This document shows positions 22,801-35,573 of a DNA stretch of 64,000 nucleotides, piece by piece. The stretch's first letter is position 1. The number at the start of each line of letters is the position of its first letter. The notes under the pieces were generated by a model, which saw only the letters and a list, made by a program, of their open reading frames with translations, was not told where the DNA came from and did no database searches. The DNA is from Dryomyza anilis. Lineage: Eukaryota; Arthropoda; Insecta; Diptera; Dryomyzidae. The DNA is taken from assembly GCA_951804985.1 (NCBI GenBank), contig OX638135.1:43228324-43292323 (forward strand). The letters are read 5' to 3'. The position numbers were made by a program, and so were the translations under genes.

Positions 22801-24321
22801 TTTGATCTTTTTGATCTTTTTGTGATCTTTTTGATCTTTTTGATCTTTTTGATCTTTTTGATCTTTTTGATCTTTTTGATCTTTTTGATTTTTTTGATCT
22901 TTTTGATCTTTTTGATCTTTTTGATCTTTTTGATCTTTTTGATCTTTTTGATCTTTTTGATCTTTTTGATCTTTTTGATCTTTTTGATCTTTTTGATCTT
23001 TTTGATCTTTTTGATCTTTTTGATCTTTTTAATCTGTTTGATCTATTTGATCTTTTTGATCTTTTTGATCTTTTTGATCTTTTTGATCTTTTTGATCTTT
23101 TTGGTATTTTTGATTTTTTTGATATTTTTGATATTTTTGATATTTTTGATATTTTTGATCTTTTTGATCTTTTTGATCTTTTTGATCTTTTTGATCTTTT
23201 TGATCTTTTTGATCTTTTTGATCTTTTTGATCTTTTTGATCTTTTTGATCTTTTTGATCTTTTTGATCTTGTTGATCTTTTTGATCTTTTTGATCTTTTT
23301 GATCTTTTTGATCTTTTTGATCTTTTTGATCTTTTTGATCTTTTTGATCTTTTTGATCTTTTTGATCTTTTTGATCTTTTTGATCTTTTTGATCTTTTTG
23401 ATCTTTTTGATCTTTTTGATCTTTTTGATCTTTTTGATCTTTTTGATCTTTTTGATCTTTTTGATCTTTTTGATCTTTTTGATCTTTTTGATCTTTTTGA
23501 TCTTTTTGATCTTTTTGATCTTTTTGATCTTTTTGATCTTTTTGATCTTTTTGATCTTTTTGATCTTTTTGATCTTTTTGATCTTTTTGATCTTTTTGAT
23601 CTTTTTGATCTTTTTGATCTTTTTGATCTTTTTAATTTGTTTGATCTATTTGATCTATTTGATCTTTTTGATCTTTTTGATCTTTTTGATCTTTTTGATC
23701 TTTTTGATCTTTTTGATATTTTTGATCTTTTTGATCTTTTTGATCTTTTTGATCTTTTTGATCTTTTTGATCTTTTTGATCTTTTTGATCTTTTTGATCT
23801 TTTTGATCTTTTTGATCTTTTTGATCTTTTTGATCTTTTTGATCTTTTTGATCTTTTTGATCTTTTTGATCTTTTTGATCTTTTTGATCTTTTTGATCTT
23901 TTTGATCTTTTTGATCTTTTTGATCTTTTTGATCTTTTTGATCTTTTTGATCTTTTTGATCTTTTTGATCTTTTTGATCTTTTTGATCTTTTTGATCTTT
24001 TTGATCTTTTTGATCTTTTGATCTTTTTGATCTTTTTGATCTTTTTGATCTTTTTGATCTTTTTGATCTTTTTGATCTTTTTGATCTTTTTGATCTTTTT
24101 GATCTTTTTGATCTTTTTGATCTTTTTGATCTTTTTGATCTTTTTGATCTTTTTGATCTTTTTGATCTTTTTGATCTTTTTGATCTTTTTGATCTTTTTG
24201 ATCTTTTTGATCTTTTTGATCTTTTTGATCTTTTTGATCTTTTTGATCTTTTTGATCTTTTTGATCTTTTTGATCTTTTTGATCTTTTTGATCTTTTTGA
24301 TTTTTTGATCTTTTTGATTTT
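22801..24321. repeat. T-unit block with two AATC/TATTTGATC marks
   Basis: Mostly T units. AATCTG plus TATTTGATC at 23031 and AATTTG plus two TATTTGATC at 23634, 603 bases (67 units) apart. GGTA and four GATA units lie at 23103-23158. An 8-base unit occurs near 24016 and GATTTTATG begins the next repeat at 24317. Confidence 0.9.
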
Positions 24322-27300
24322 ATGATCTTTTTGATCTTTTTGATCTTTTTGATCTTTTTGATCTTGTTGATCTTTTTGATCTTTTTGATCTTTTTGACCT
24401 TTTTGATCTTTTTGATCTTTTTGATCTTTTGATCTTTTTGAACTTTTTTATTTTTTTGAACTTTTTGATCTTGTTGATCTTGTTGATCTTTTTGATCTTG
24501 TTGATCTTGTTGATCTTGTTGATCTTGTTGATCTTGTTGATCTTGTTGATCTTGTTGATCTTGTTGATCTTGTTGATCTTGTTGATCTTGTTGATCTTGT
24601 TAAACTTGTTAATCTTGTTAATCTTTTTGATCTTTTTGATCTTTTTGGTATTTTTGATTTTTTTGATATTTTTGATATTTTTTAAAATTTTAGTATTTTT
24701 GATATTTTTTATATTTTTGATATTTTTGATCTTTTTGATCTTTTTGATCTTTTTGATCTTTATGATCTTTATGATCTTTTTGATCTTTTTGATCTTTTTG
24801 ATCTTTTAGATCTTGTTGATCTTTTTGATCTTTTTGATCTTTTTGATCTTTTTGATCTTTTTGATCTTTTTGATCTTTTTGATCTTTTTGATCTTTTTGA
24901 TCTTTTTGATCTTTTTGATCTTTTTGATCTTTTTGATCTTTTTGATCTTTTTGATCTTTTTGATCTTTTTGATCTTTTTGATCTTTTTGATCTTTTTGAT
25001 CTTTTTGATCTTTTTGATCTTTTTGATCTTTTTGATCTTTTTGATCTTTTTGATCTTTTTGATCTTTTTGATCTTTTTGATCTTTTTGATCTTTTTGATC
25101 TTTTTGATCTTTTTGATCTTTTTGATCTTTTTGATCTTTTTGATCTTTTTGATCTTTTTGATCTTTTTGATCTTTTTGATCTTTTTGATCTTTTTGGTCT
25201 TTTTGGTATTTTTGATATTTTTGATATTTTTGATATTTTTGATATTTTTGATCTTTTTGATCTTTTTGATCTTTTTGATCTTTTTGATCTTTTTGATCTT
25301 TTTGATCTTTTAGATCTTTTAGATCTTGTTGATCTTTTTGATCTTTTTGATCTTTTTGATCTTTTTGATCTTTTTGATCTTTTTGATCTTTTTGATCTTT
25401 TTGATCTTTTTGATCTTTTTGATCTTTTTGATCTTTTTGGTCTTTTTGGTATTTTTGATATTTTTGATATTTTTGATATTTTTGATATTTTTGATCTTTT
25501 TGATCTTTTTGATCTTTTTGATCTTTTTGATCTTTTTGATCTTTTTGATCTTTTTGATCTTTTTGATCTTTTTGATCTTTTTGATCTTTTTGATCTTTTT
25601 GATCTTTTTGATCTTTTTGATCTTTTTGATCTTTTTGATCTTTTTGATCTTTTTGATCTTTTTGATCTTTTTGATCTTTTTGATCTTTTTGATCTTTTTG
25701 ATCTTTTTGATCTTTTTGATCTTTTTGATCTTTTTGATCTTTTTGATCTTTTTGATCTTTTTGATCTTTTTGATCTTTTTGATCTTTTTGATCTTTTTGA
25801 TCTTTTTGATCTTTTTGATCTTTTTGATCTTTTTGATCTTTTTGATCTTTTTGATCTTTTTGATCTTTTTGATCTTTTTGATCTTTTTGATCTTTTTGAT
25901 CTTTTTGATCTTTTTGATCTTTTTGATCTTTTTGATCTTTTTGATCTTTTTGATCTTTTTGATCTTTTTGATCTTTTTGATCTTTTTGATCTTTTTGATC
26001 TTTTTGATCTTTTTGATCTTTTTAATCTTTTTGATCTATTTGATCTATTTGATCTTTTTGATCTTTTTGATCTTTTTGATCTTTTTGATCTTTTTGATCT
26101 TTTTGATCTTTTTGATCTTTTTGATCTTTTTGATCTTTTTGATCTTTTTGATCTTTTTGATCTTTTTGATCTTTTTGATCTTTTTGATCTTTTTGATCTT
26201 GTTGATCTTTATGATCTTTTTGATCTTTTTGATTTTTTTGAACTTTTTGAACTTTTTGATCTTTTTGATCTTGTTGATCTTGTTGATCTTGTTGATCTTG
26301 TTGATCTTGTTGATCTTGTTGATCTTGTTGATCTTGTTGATCTTGTTGATCTTGTTGATCTTGTTGATCTTGTTGATCTTGTTGATCTTGTTGATCTTGT
26401 TGATCTTGTTAATCTTTTTGATCTTTTTGATCTTTTTGATCTTTTTGGTCTTTTTGGTATTTTTGATATTTTTGATATTTTTGATATTTTTGATATTTTT
26501 GATATTTTTGATATTTTTGATATTTTTGATATTTTTGATATTTTTGATCTTTTTGATCTTTTTGATCTTTTTGATCTTTTTGATCTTTTAGATCTTGTTG
26601 ATCTTTTTGATCTTTTTGATCTTTTTGATCTTTTAGATCTTGTTGATCTTTTTGATCTTTTTGATCTTTTTGATCTTTTTGATCTTTTAGATCTTTTTGA
26701 TCTTTTTGATCTTTTTGATCTTTTTGATCTTTTAGATCTTGTTGATCTTTTTGATCTTTTTGATCTTTTTGATCTTTTTGATCTTTTGATCTTTTTGATC
26801 TTTTTGATCTTTTAGATCTTGTTGATCTTTTTGATCTTTTTGATCTTTTTGATCTTTTTGTTCTTTTTGGTATTTTTGATATTTTTGATATTTTTGATAT
26901 TTTTGATATTTTTGATATTTTTGATCTTTTTGATCGTTTTTGATCTTTTTGATCTTTTTGATCTTTTTGATCTTTTTGATCTTTTTGATCTTTTTGATCT
27001 TTTTGATCTTTTTGATCTTTTAGATCTTGTTGATCTTTTTGATCTTTTTGATCTTTTTGATCTTTTTGATCTTTTGATCTTTTTGAACTTTTTTATTTTT
27101 TTGAACTTTTTGATCTTGTTGAGCTTTTTGATCTTGTTGATCTTGTTGATCTTGTTGATCTTGTTGATCTTGTTGATCTTGTTGATCTTGTTGATCTTGT
27201 TGATCTTGTTAATCTTGTTAATCTTTTTGATCTTTTTGATCTTTTTGGTCTTTTTGGTATTTTTGATTTTTTTGATATTTTTGATATTTTTGATATTTTT

Positions 27301-28042
27301 GATATTTTTGATATTTTTGATATTTTTGATATTTTTGTTATTTTTGATATTTTTGATATTTTTGATATTTTTGATATTTTTGATATTTTTGATCTTTTTG
27401 ATCTTTTTGATCTTTTTGATCTTTTTGATCTTTTTGATCTTTTTGATCTTTTTGATCTTTTTGATCTTTTTGATCTTTTTGATCTTTTTGATCTTTTTGA
27501 TCTTTTTGATCTTTTTGATCTTTTTGATCTTTTTGATCTTTTTGATCTTTTTGATCTTTTTGATCTTTTTGATCTTTTTGATCTTTTTGATCTTTTTGAT
27601 CTTTAGATCTTGTTGATCTTTTTGATCTTTTTGATCTTTTTGATCTTTTTGATCTTTTTGATCTTTTTGATCTTTTTGATCTTTTTGATCTTTTTGATCT
27701 TTTTGATCTTTTTGATCTTTTTGATCTTTTTGATCTTTTTGATCTTTTTGATCTTTTTGATCTTTTTGATCTTTTTGATCTTTTTGATCTTTTTGATCTT
27801 TTTGATCTTTTTGATCTTTTTGATCTTTTTGATCTTTTTGATCTTTTTGATCTTTTTGATCTTTTTGATCTTTTTGATCTTTTTGATCTTTTTGATCTTT
27901 TTGATCTTTTTGATCTTTTTGATCTTTTTGATCTTTTTGATCTTTTTGATCTTTTTGATCTTTTTGATCTTTTTGATCTTTTTGATCTCTTTGATCTTTT
28001 TGATCTTTTTGATCTTTTTGATTTTTTGATCTTTTTGATTTT
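24322..28042. repeat. Dimeric higher-order repeat, half a
   Basis: Starts at the ATG of GATTTTATGATC. Order: GACC, GAACTTTTTTATT at 24440, G block, GATA region with a degenerate patch, TATG units, TAG, T block, GGTC near 25197 and again near 25440, long T block, AATC/TATTTGATC near 26025, TATG, two GAAC (26240), G block to about 26410, GGTC, a run of GATA units, a cluster of TAG units (26589-26815), TTTTTGTTC, GATCG at 26932, TAG, GAACTTTTTTATT, GAGC at 27121, G block, GGTC, GATA run with one TTTTTGTTA, TTTAGATCTTG at 27604, T block. It is the longest half at 3721 bases. Confidence 0.85.
24672..24728. repeat. Most degenerate patch of the window
   Basis: Units blur into TTTTTTAAAATTTTAGTA and TTTTTTATA forms between GATA units. 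This is the only run of four A on the + strand that I see, and the unit period is hard to follow for about 40 bases. The matching places in halves b, c and d are regular GATA units. Confidence 0.8.
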
Positions 28043-30181
28043 ATGATCTTTTTGATCTTTTTGATCTTTTTGATCTTTTTGATCTTGTTGATCTTTTTGA
28101 TCTTTTTGATCTTTTTGACCTTTTTGATCTTTTTGATCTTTTTGATCTTTTGATCTTTTTGAACTTTTTTATTTTTTTGAACTTTTTGATCTTGTTGATC
28201 TTTTTGATCTTGTTGATCTTGTTGATCTTGTTGATCTTGTTGATCTTGTTGATCTTGTTGATCTTGTTGATCTTGTTGATCTTGTTGATCTTGTTGATCT
28301 TGTTAATCTTGTTAATCTTGTTAATCTTTTTGATCTTTTTGATCTTTTTGGTATTTTTGATTTTTTTGATATTTTTGATATTTTTGATATTTTTGATATT
28401 TTTGATATTTTTGATATTTTTGATATTTTTGATATTTTTGATATTTTTGATCTTTTTGATCTTTTTGATCTTTTTGATCTTTATGATCTTTATGATCTTT
28501 ATGATCTTTTTGATCTTTTTGATCTTTTAGATCTTGTTGATCTTTTTGATCTTTTTGATCTTTTTGATCTTTTTGATCTTTTTGATCTTTTTGATCTTTT
28601 TGATCTTTTTGATCTTTTTGATCTTTTTGATCTTTTTGATCTTTTTGATCTTTTTGATCTTTTTGATCTTTTTGATCTTTTTGATCTTTTTGATCTTTTT
28701 GATCTTTTTGATCTTTTTGATCTTTTTGATCTTTTTGATCTTTTTGATCTTTTTGATCTTTTTGATCTTTTTGATCTTTTTGATCTTTTTGATCTTTTTG
28801 ATCTTTTTGATCTTTTTGATCTTTTTGATCTTTTTGATCTTTTTGATCTTTTTGATCTTTTTGATCTTTTTGATCTTTTTGATCTTTTTGATCTTTTTGA
28901 TCTTTTTGATCTTTTTGATCTTTTTGATCTTTTTGGTCTTTTTGGTATTTTTGATATTTTTGATATATTTTTGATCTTTTTGATCTTTTTGATCTTTTTG
29001 ATCTTTTTGATCTTTTAGATCTTGTTGATCTTTTTGATCTTTTTGATCTTTTTGATCTTTTAGATCTTGTTGATCTTTTTGATCTTTTTGATCTTTTTGA
29101 TCTTTTTGATCTTTTAGATCTTTTTGATCTTTTTGATCTTTTTGATCTTTTTGATCTTTTAGATCTTGTTGATCTTTTTGATCTTTTTGATCTTTTTGAT
29201 CTTTTTGATCTTTTTGATCTTTTGATCTTTTTGATCTTTTTGATCTTTTTGATCTTTTTGATCTTTTTGATCTTGTTGATCTTTTTGATCTTTTTGATCT
29301 TTTTGTTCTTTTTGGTATTTTTGATATTTTTGATATTTTTGATATTTTTGATATTTTTGATCTTTTTGATCGTTTTTGATCTTTTTGATCTTTTTGATCT
29401 TTTTGATCTTTTTGATCTTTTTGATCTTTTTGATCTTTTTGATCTTTTAGATCTTGTTGATCTTGTTGATCTTTTTGATCTTTTTGATCTTTTTGATCTT
29501 TTGATCTTTTTGAACTTTTTTATTTTTTTGAACTTTTTGATCTTGTTGAGCTTTTTGATCTTGTTGATCTTGTTGATCTTGTTGATCTTGTTGATCTTGT
29601 TGATCTTGTTGATCTTGTTGATCTTGTTGATCTTGTTGATCTTGTTAATCTTGTTAATCTTTTTGATCTTTTTGATCTTTTTGGTCTTTTTGTTCTTTTT
29701 GGTATTTTTGATTTTTTTGATATTTTTGATATTTTTGATATTTTTGATATTTTTGATATTTTTGATAATTTTGATATTTTTGATATTTTTGATATTTTTG
29801 ATATTTTTGATATTTTTGATCTTTTTGATATTTTTGATATTTTTGATCTTTTTGATCTTTTTGATCTTTTTGATCTTTTTGATCTTTTTGATCTTTTTGA
29901 TCTTTTTGATCTTTTTGATCTTTTTGATCTTTTTGATCTTTTTGATCTTTTTGATCTTTTTGATCTTTTTGATCTTTTTGATCTTTTTGATCTTTAGATC
30001 TTGTTGATCTTTTTGATCTTTTTGATCTTTTTGATCTTTTTGATCTTTTTGATCTTTTTGATCTTTTTGATCTTTTTGATCTTTTTGATCTTTTTGATCT
30101 TTTTGATCTTTTTGATCTTTTTGATCTCTTTGATCTTTTTGATCTTTTTGATCTTTTTGATTTTTTGATCTTTTTGATTTT
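28043..30181. repeat. Dimeric higher-order repeat, half b
   Basis: 2139 bases. GACC, GAACTTTTTTATT (28161), G block, GGTA, GATA run, three TATG units, TAG, T block, GGTC/GGTA, the 11-base GATATATTTTTGATC form at 28962, TAG cluster (about 29015-29160), 8-base unit, TTTTTGTTC, GATCG at 29368, TAG, GAACTTTTTTATT, GAGC at 29548, G block, GGTC, GTTC, GGTA, GATA run with one GATAATTTT near 29763, TTTAGATCTTG at 29995, T block. It lacks the AATC and double GAAC marks of half a. Confidence 0.85.
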
Positions 30182-33020
30182 ATGATCTTTTTGATCTTTT
30201 TGATCTTTTTGATCTTTTTGATCTTGTTGATCTTTTTGATCTTTTTGATCTTTTTGACCTTTTTGATCTTTTTGATCTTTTTGATCTTTTGATCTTTTTG
30301 AACTTTTTTATTTTTTTGAACTTTTTGATCTTGTTGATCTTGTTGATCTTTTTGATCTTTTTGATCTTGTTGATCTTGTTGATCTTGTTGATCTTGTTGA
30401 TCTTGTTGATCTTGTTGATCTTGTTGATCTTGTTGATCTTGTTAATCTTGTTAATCTTGTTAATCTTTTTGATCTTTTTGATCTTTTTGGTATTTTTGAT
30501 TTTTTTGATATTTTTGATATTTTTGATATTTTTGATATTTTTGATATTTTTGATATTTTTGATATTTTTGATCTTTTTGATCTTTTTGATCTTTTTGATC
30601 TTTTTGATCTTTTTGATCTTTTTGATCTTTTTGATCTTTTTGATCTTTTTGATCTTTTTGATCTTTTTGATCTTTTTGATCTTTTTGATCTTTTTGATCT
30701 TTTTGATCTTTTTGATCTTTTTGATCTTTTTGATCTTTTTGATCTTTTTGATCTTTTTGATCTTTTTGATCTTTTTGATCTTTTTGATCTTTTTGATCTT
30801 TTTGATCTTTTTGATCTTTTTGATCTTTTTGATCTTTTTGATCTTTTTGATCTTTTTGATCTTTTTGATCTTTTTGATCTTTTTAATCTTTTTGATCTAT
30901 TTGATCTATTTGATCTTTTTGATCTTTTTGATCTTTTTGATCTTTTTGATCTTTTTGATCTTTTTGATCTTTTTGATCTTTTTGATCTTTTTGATCTTTT
31001 TGATCTTTTTGATCTTTTTGATCTTTTTGATCTTTTTAATCTTTTTGATCTATTTGATCTATTTGATCTTTTTGATCTTTTTGATCTTTTTGATCTTTTT
31101 GATCTTTTTGATCTTTTTGATCTTTTTGATCTTTTTGATCTTTTTGATCTTTTTGATCTTTTTGATCTTTTTGATCTTGTTGATCTTTATGATCTTTTTG
31201 ATCTTTTTGATTTTTTTGAACTTTTTGAACTTTTTGATCTTTTTGATCTTGTTGATCTTGTTGATCTTGTTGATCTTGTTGATCTTGTTGATCTTGTTGA
31301 TCTTGTTGATCTTGTTGATCTTGTTGATCTTGTTGATCTTGTTGATCTTGTTGATCTTGTTGATCTTGTTGATCTTGTTGATCTTGTTAATCTTTTTGAT
31401 CTTTTTGATCTTTTTGATCTTTTTGGTCTTTTTGGTATTTTTGATATTTTTGATATTTTTGATATTTTTGATATTTTTGATATTTTTGATATTTTTGATA
31501 TTTTTGATATTTTTGATATTTTTGATATTTTTGATATTTTTGATCTTTTTGATCTTTTTGATCTTTTTGATCTTTTTGATCTTTTAGATCTTGTTGATCT
31601 TTTTGATCTTTTTGATCTTTTTGATCTTTTAGATCTTGTTGATCTTTTTGATCTTTTTGATCTTTTTGATCTTTTTGATCTTTTAGATCTTTTTGATCTT
31701 TTTGATCTTTTTGATCTTTTTGATCTTTTAAATCTTGTTGATCTTTTTGATCTTTTTGATCTTTTTGATCTTTTTGATCTTTTGATCTTTTTGATCTTTT
31801 TGATCTTTTTGATCTTTTTGATCTTTTAGATCTTGTTGATCTTTTTGATCTTTTTGATCTTTTTGTTCTTTTTGGTATTTTTGATATTTTTGATATTTTT
31901 GATATTTTTGATATTTTTGATATTTTTGATCTTTTTGATCGTTTTTGATCTTTTTGATCTTTTTGATCTTTTTGATCTTTTTGATCTTTTTGATCTTTTT
32001 GATCTTTTAGATCTTGTTGATCTTGTTGATCTTTTTGATCTTTTTGATCTTTTTGATCTTTTTGATCTTTTGATCTTTTTGAACTTTTTTATTTTTTTGA
32101 ACTTTTTGATCTTGTTGAGCTTTTTGATCTTGTTGATCTTGTTGATCTTGTTGATCTTGTTGATCTTGTTGATCTTGTTGATCTTGTTGATCTTGTTGAT
32201 CTTGTTGATCTTGTTAATCTTGTTAATCTTTTTGATCTTTTTGATCTTTTTGATCTTTTTGGTCTTTTTGGTATTTTTGGTATTTTTGATTTTTTTGATA
32301 TTTTTGATATTTTTGATATTTTTGATATTTTTGATATTTTTGATATTTTTGATATTTTTGATATTTTTGATATTTTTGATATTTTTGATATTTTTGATCT
32401 TTTTAATATTTTTGATATTTTTGATCTTTTTGATCTTTTTGATCTTTTTGATCTTTTTGATCTTTTTGATCTTTTTGATCTTTTTGATCTTTTTGATCTT
32501 TTTGATCTTTTTGATCTTTTTGATCTTTTTGATCTTTTTGATCTTTTTGATCTTTTTGATCTTTAGATCTTGTTGATCTTTTTGATCTTTTTGATCTTTT
32601 TGATCTTTTTGATCTTTTTGATCTTTTTGATCTTTTTGATCTTTTTGATCTTTTTGATCTTTTTGATCTTTTTGATCTTTTTGATCTTTTTGATCTTTTT
32701 GATCTTTTTGATCTTTTTGATCTTTTTGATCTTTTTGATCTTTTTGATCTTTTTGATCTTTTTGATCTTTTTGATCTTTTTGATCTTTTTGATCTTTTTG
32801 ATCTTTTTGATCTTTTTGATCTTTTTGATCTTTTTGATCTTTTTGATCTTTTTGATCTTTTTGATCTTTTTGATCTTTTTGATCTTTTTGATCTTTTTGA
32901 TCTTTTTGATCTTTTTGATCTTTTTGATCTTTTTGATCTTTTTGATCTTTTTGATCTTTTTGATCTCTTTGATCTTTTTGATCTTTTTGATCTTTTTGAT
33001 TTTTTGATCTTTTTGATTTT
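30182..33020. repeat. Dimeric higher-order repeat, half c
   Basis: 2839 bases and like half a: AATC/TATTTGATC marks (about 30884 and 31037), double GAAC at 31218, a long G block, GGTC and a run of GATA units precede the TAG cluster (31584-31826, one of them a TAAATC). GATCG is at 31937, GAGC at 32117, TTTAGATCTTG at 32564. The GATA run after GAGC carries AATA near 32405 instead of the GATAATTTT of b and d. Confidence 0.85.
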
Positions 33021-35573
33021 ATGATCTTTTTGATCTTTTTGATCTTTTTGATCTTTTTGATCTTTTTGATCTTGTTGATCTTTTTGATCTTTTTGATCTT
33101 TTTGACCTTTTTGATCTTTTTGATCTTTTTGATCTTTTGATCTTTTTGAACTTTTTTATTTTTTTGAACTTTTTGATCTTGTTGATCTTGTTGATCTTTT
33201 TGATCTTGTTGATCTTGTTGATCTTGTTGATCTTGTTGATCTTGTTGATCTTGTTGATCTTGTTGATCTTGTTGATCTTGTTGATCTTGTTGATCTTGTT
33301 GATCTTGTTAATCTTGTTAATCTTGTTAATCTTTTTGATCTTTTTGATCTTTTTGGTATTTTTGATTTTTTTGATATTTTTGATATTTTTGATATTTTTG
33401 ATATTTTTGATATTTTTGATATTTTTGATATTTTTGATATTTTTGATATTTTTGATATTTTTGATCTTTTTGATCTTTTTGATCTTTATGATCTTTATGA
33501 TCTTTTTGATCTTTTTGATCTTTTTGATCTTTTAGATCTTGTTGATCTTTTTGATCTTTTTGATCTTTTTGATCTTTTTGATCTTTTTGATCTTTTTGAT
33601 CTTTTTGATCTTTTTGATCTTTTTGATCTTTTTGATCTTTTTGATCTTTTTGATCTTTTTGATCTTTTTGATCTTTTTGATCTTTTTGATCTTTTTGATC
33701 TTTTTGATCTTTTTGATCTTTTTGATCTTTTTGATCTTTTTGATCTTTTTGATCTTTTTGATCTTTTTGATCTTTTTGATCTTTTTGATCTTTTTGATCT
33801 TTTTGATCTTTTTGATCTTTTTGATCTTTTTGATCTTTTTGATCTTTTTGATCTTTTTGATCTTTTTGATCTTTTTGATCTTTTTGATCTTTTTGATCTT
33901 TTTGATCTTTTTGATCTTTTTGATCTTTTTGATCTTTTTGATCTTTTTGATCTTTTTGATCTTTTTGATCTTTTTGATCTTTTTGATCTTTTTGATCTTT
34001 TTGGTCTTTTTGGTATTTTTGATATTTTTGATATATTTTTGATCTTTTTGATCTTTTTGATCTTTTTGATCTTTTTGATCTTTTAGATCTTGTTGATCTT
34101 TTTGATCTTTTTAATCTTTTTGATCTTTTAGATCTTGTTGATCTTTTTGATCTTTTTGATCTTTTTGATCTTTTTGATCTTTTAGATCTTTTTGATCTTT
34201 TTGATCTTTTTGATCTTTTTGATCTTTTAGATCTTGTTGATCTTTTTGATCTTTTTGATCTTTTTGATCTTTTTGATCTTTTGATCTTTTTGATCTTTTT
34301 GATCTTTTTGATCTTTTTGATCTTTTTGATCTTGTTGATCTTTTTGATCTTTTTGATCTTTTTGTTCTTTTTGGTATTTTTGATATTTTTGATATTTTTG
34401 ATATTTTTGATATTTTTGATATTTTTGATCTTTTTGATCGTTTTTGATCTTTTTGATCTTTTTGATCTTTTTGATCTTTTTGATCTTTTTGATCTTTTTG
34501 ATCTTTTAGATCTTGTTGATCTTTTTGATCTTTTTGATCTTTTTGATCTTTTTGATCTTTTGATCTTTTTGAACTTTTTTATTTTTTTGAACTTTTTGAT
34601 CTTGTTGAGCTTTTTGATCTTGTTGATCTTGTTGATCTTGTTGATCTTGTTGATCTTGTTGATCTTGTTGATCTTGTTGATCTTGTTGATCTTGTTGATC
34701 TTGTTGATCTTGTTAATCTTGTTAATCTTTTTGATCTTTTTGATCTTTTTGGTCTTTTTGGTCTTTTTGGTATTTTTGATTTTTTTGATATTTTTGATAT
34801 TTTTGATATTTTTGATATTTTTGATATTTTTGATAATTTTGATATTTTTGATATTTTTGATATTTTTGATATTTTTGATATTTTTGATCTTTTTGATATT
34901 TTTGATATTTTTGATCTTTTTGATCTTTTTGATCTTTTTGATCTTTTTGATCTTTTTGATCTTTTTGATCTTTTTGATCTTTTTGATCTTTTTGATCTTT
35001 TTGATCTTTTTGATCTTTTTGATCTTTTTGATCTTTTTGATCTTTTTGATCTTTTTGATCTTTTTGATCTTTAGATCTTGTTGATCTTTTTGATCTTTTT
35101 GATCTTTTTGATCTTTTTGATCTTTTTGATCTTTCTGATCTTTTTGATCTTTTTGATCTTTTTGATCTTTTTGATCTTTTTGATCTTTTTGATCTTTTTG
35201 ATCTTTTTGATCTTTTTGATCTTTTTGATCTTTTTGATCTTTTTGATCTTTTTGATCTTTTTGATCTTTTTGATCTTTTTGATCTTTTTGATCTTTTTGA
35301 TCTTTTTGATCTTTTTGATCTTTTTGATCTTTTTGATCTTTTTGATCTTTTTGATCTTTTTGATCTTTTTGATCTTTTTGATCTTTTTGATCTTTTTGAT
35401 CTTTTTGATCTTTTTGATCTTTTTGATCTTTTTGATCTTTTTGATCTTTTTGATCTTTTTGATCTTTTTGATCTTTTTGATCTTTTTGATCTTTTTGATC
35501 TTTTTGATCTTTTTGATCTCTTTGATCTTTTTGATCTTTTTGATCTTTTTGATTTTTTGATCTTTTTGATTTT
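33021..35573. repeat. Dimeric higher-order repeat, half d
   Basis: 2553 bases and like half b: GATATATTTTTGATC form at 34030, TAG cluster (34083-34226), GATCG 34436, GAGC 34607, GATAATTTT near 34833, TTTAGATCTTG 35072. The rare GATATATTTTTGATC and GATAATTTT forms are found only in b and d. Confidence 0.86.
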
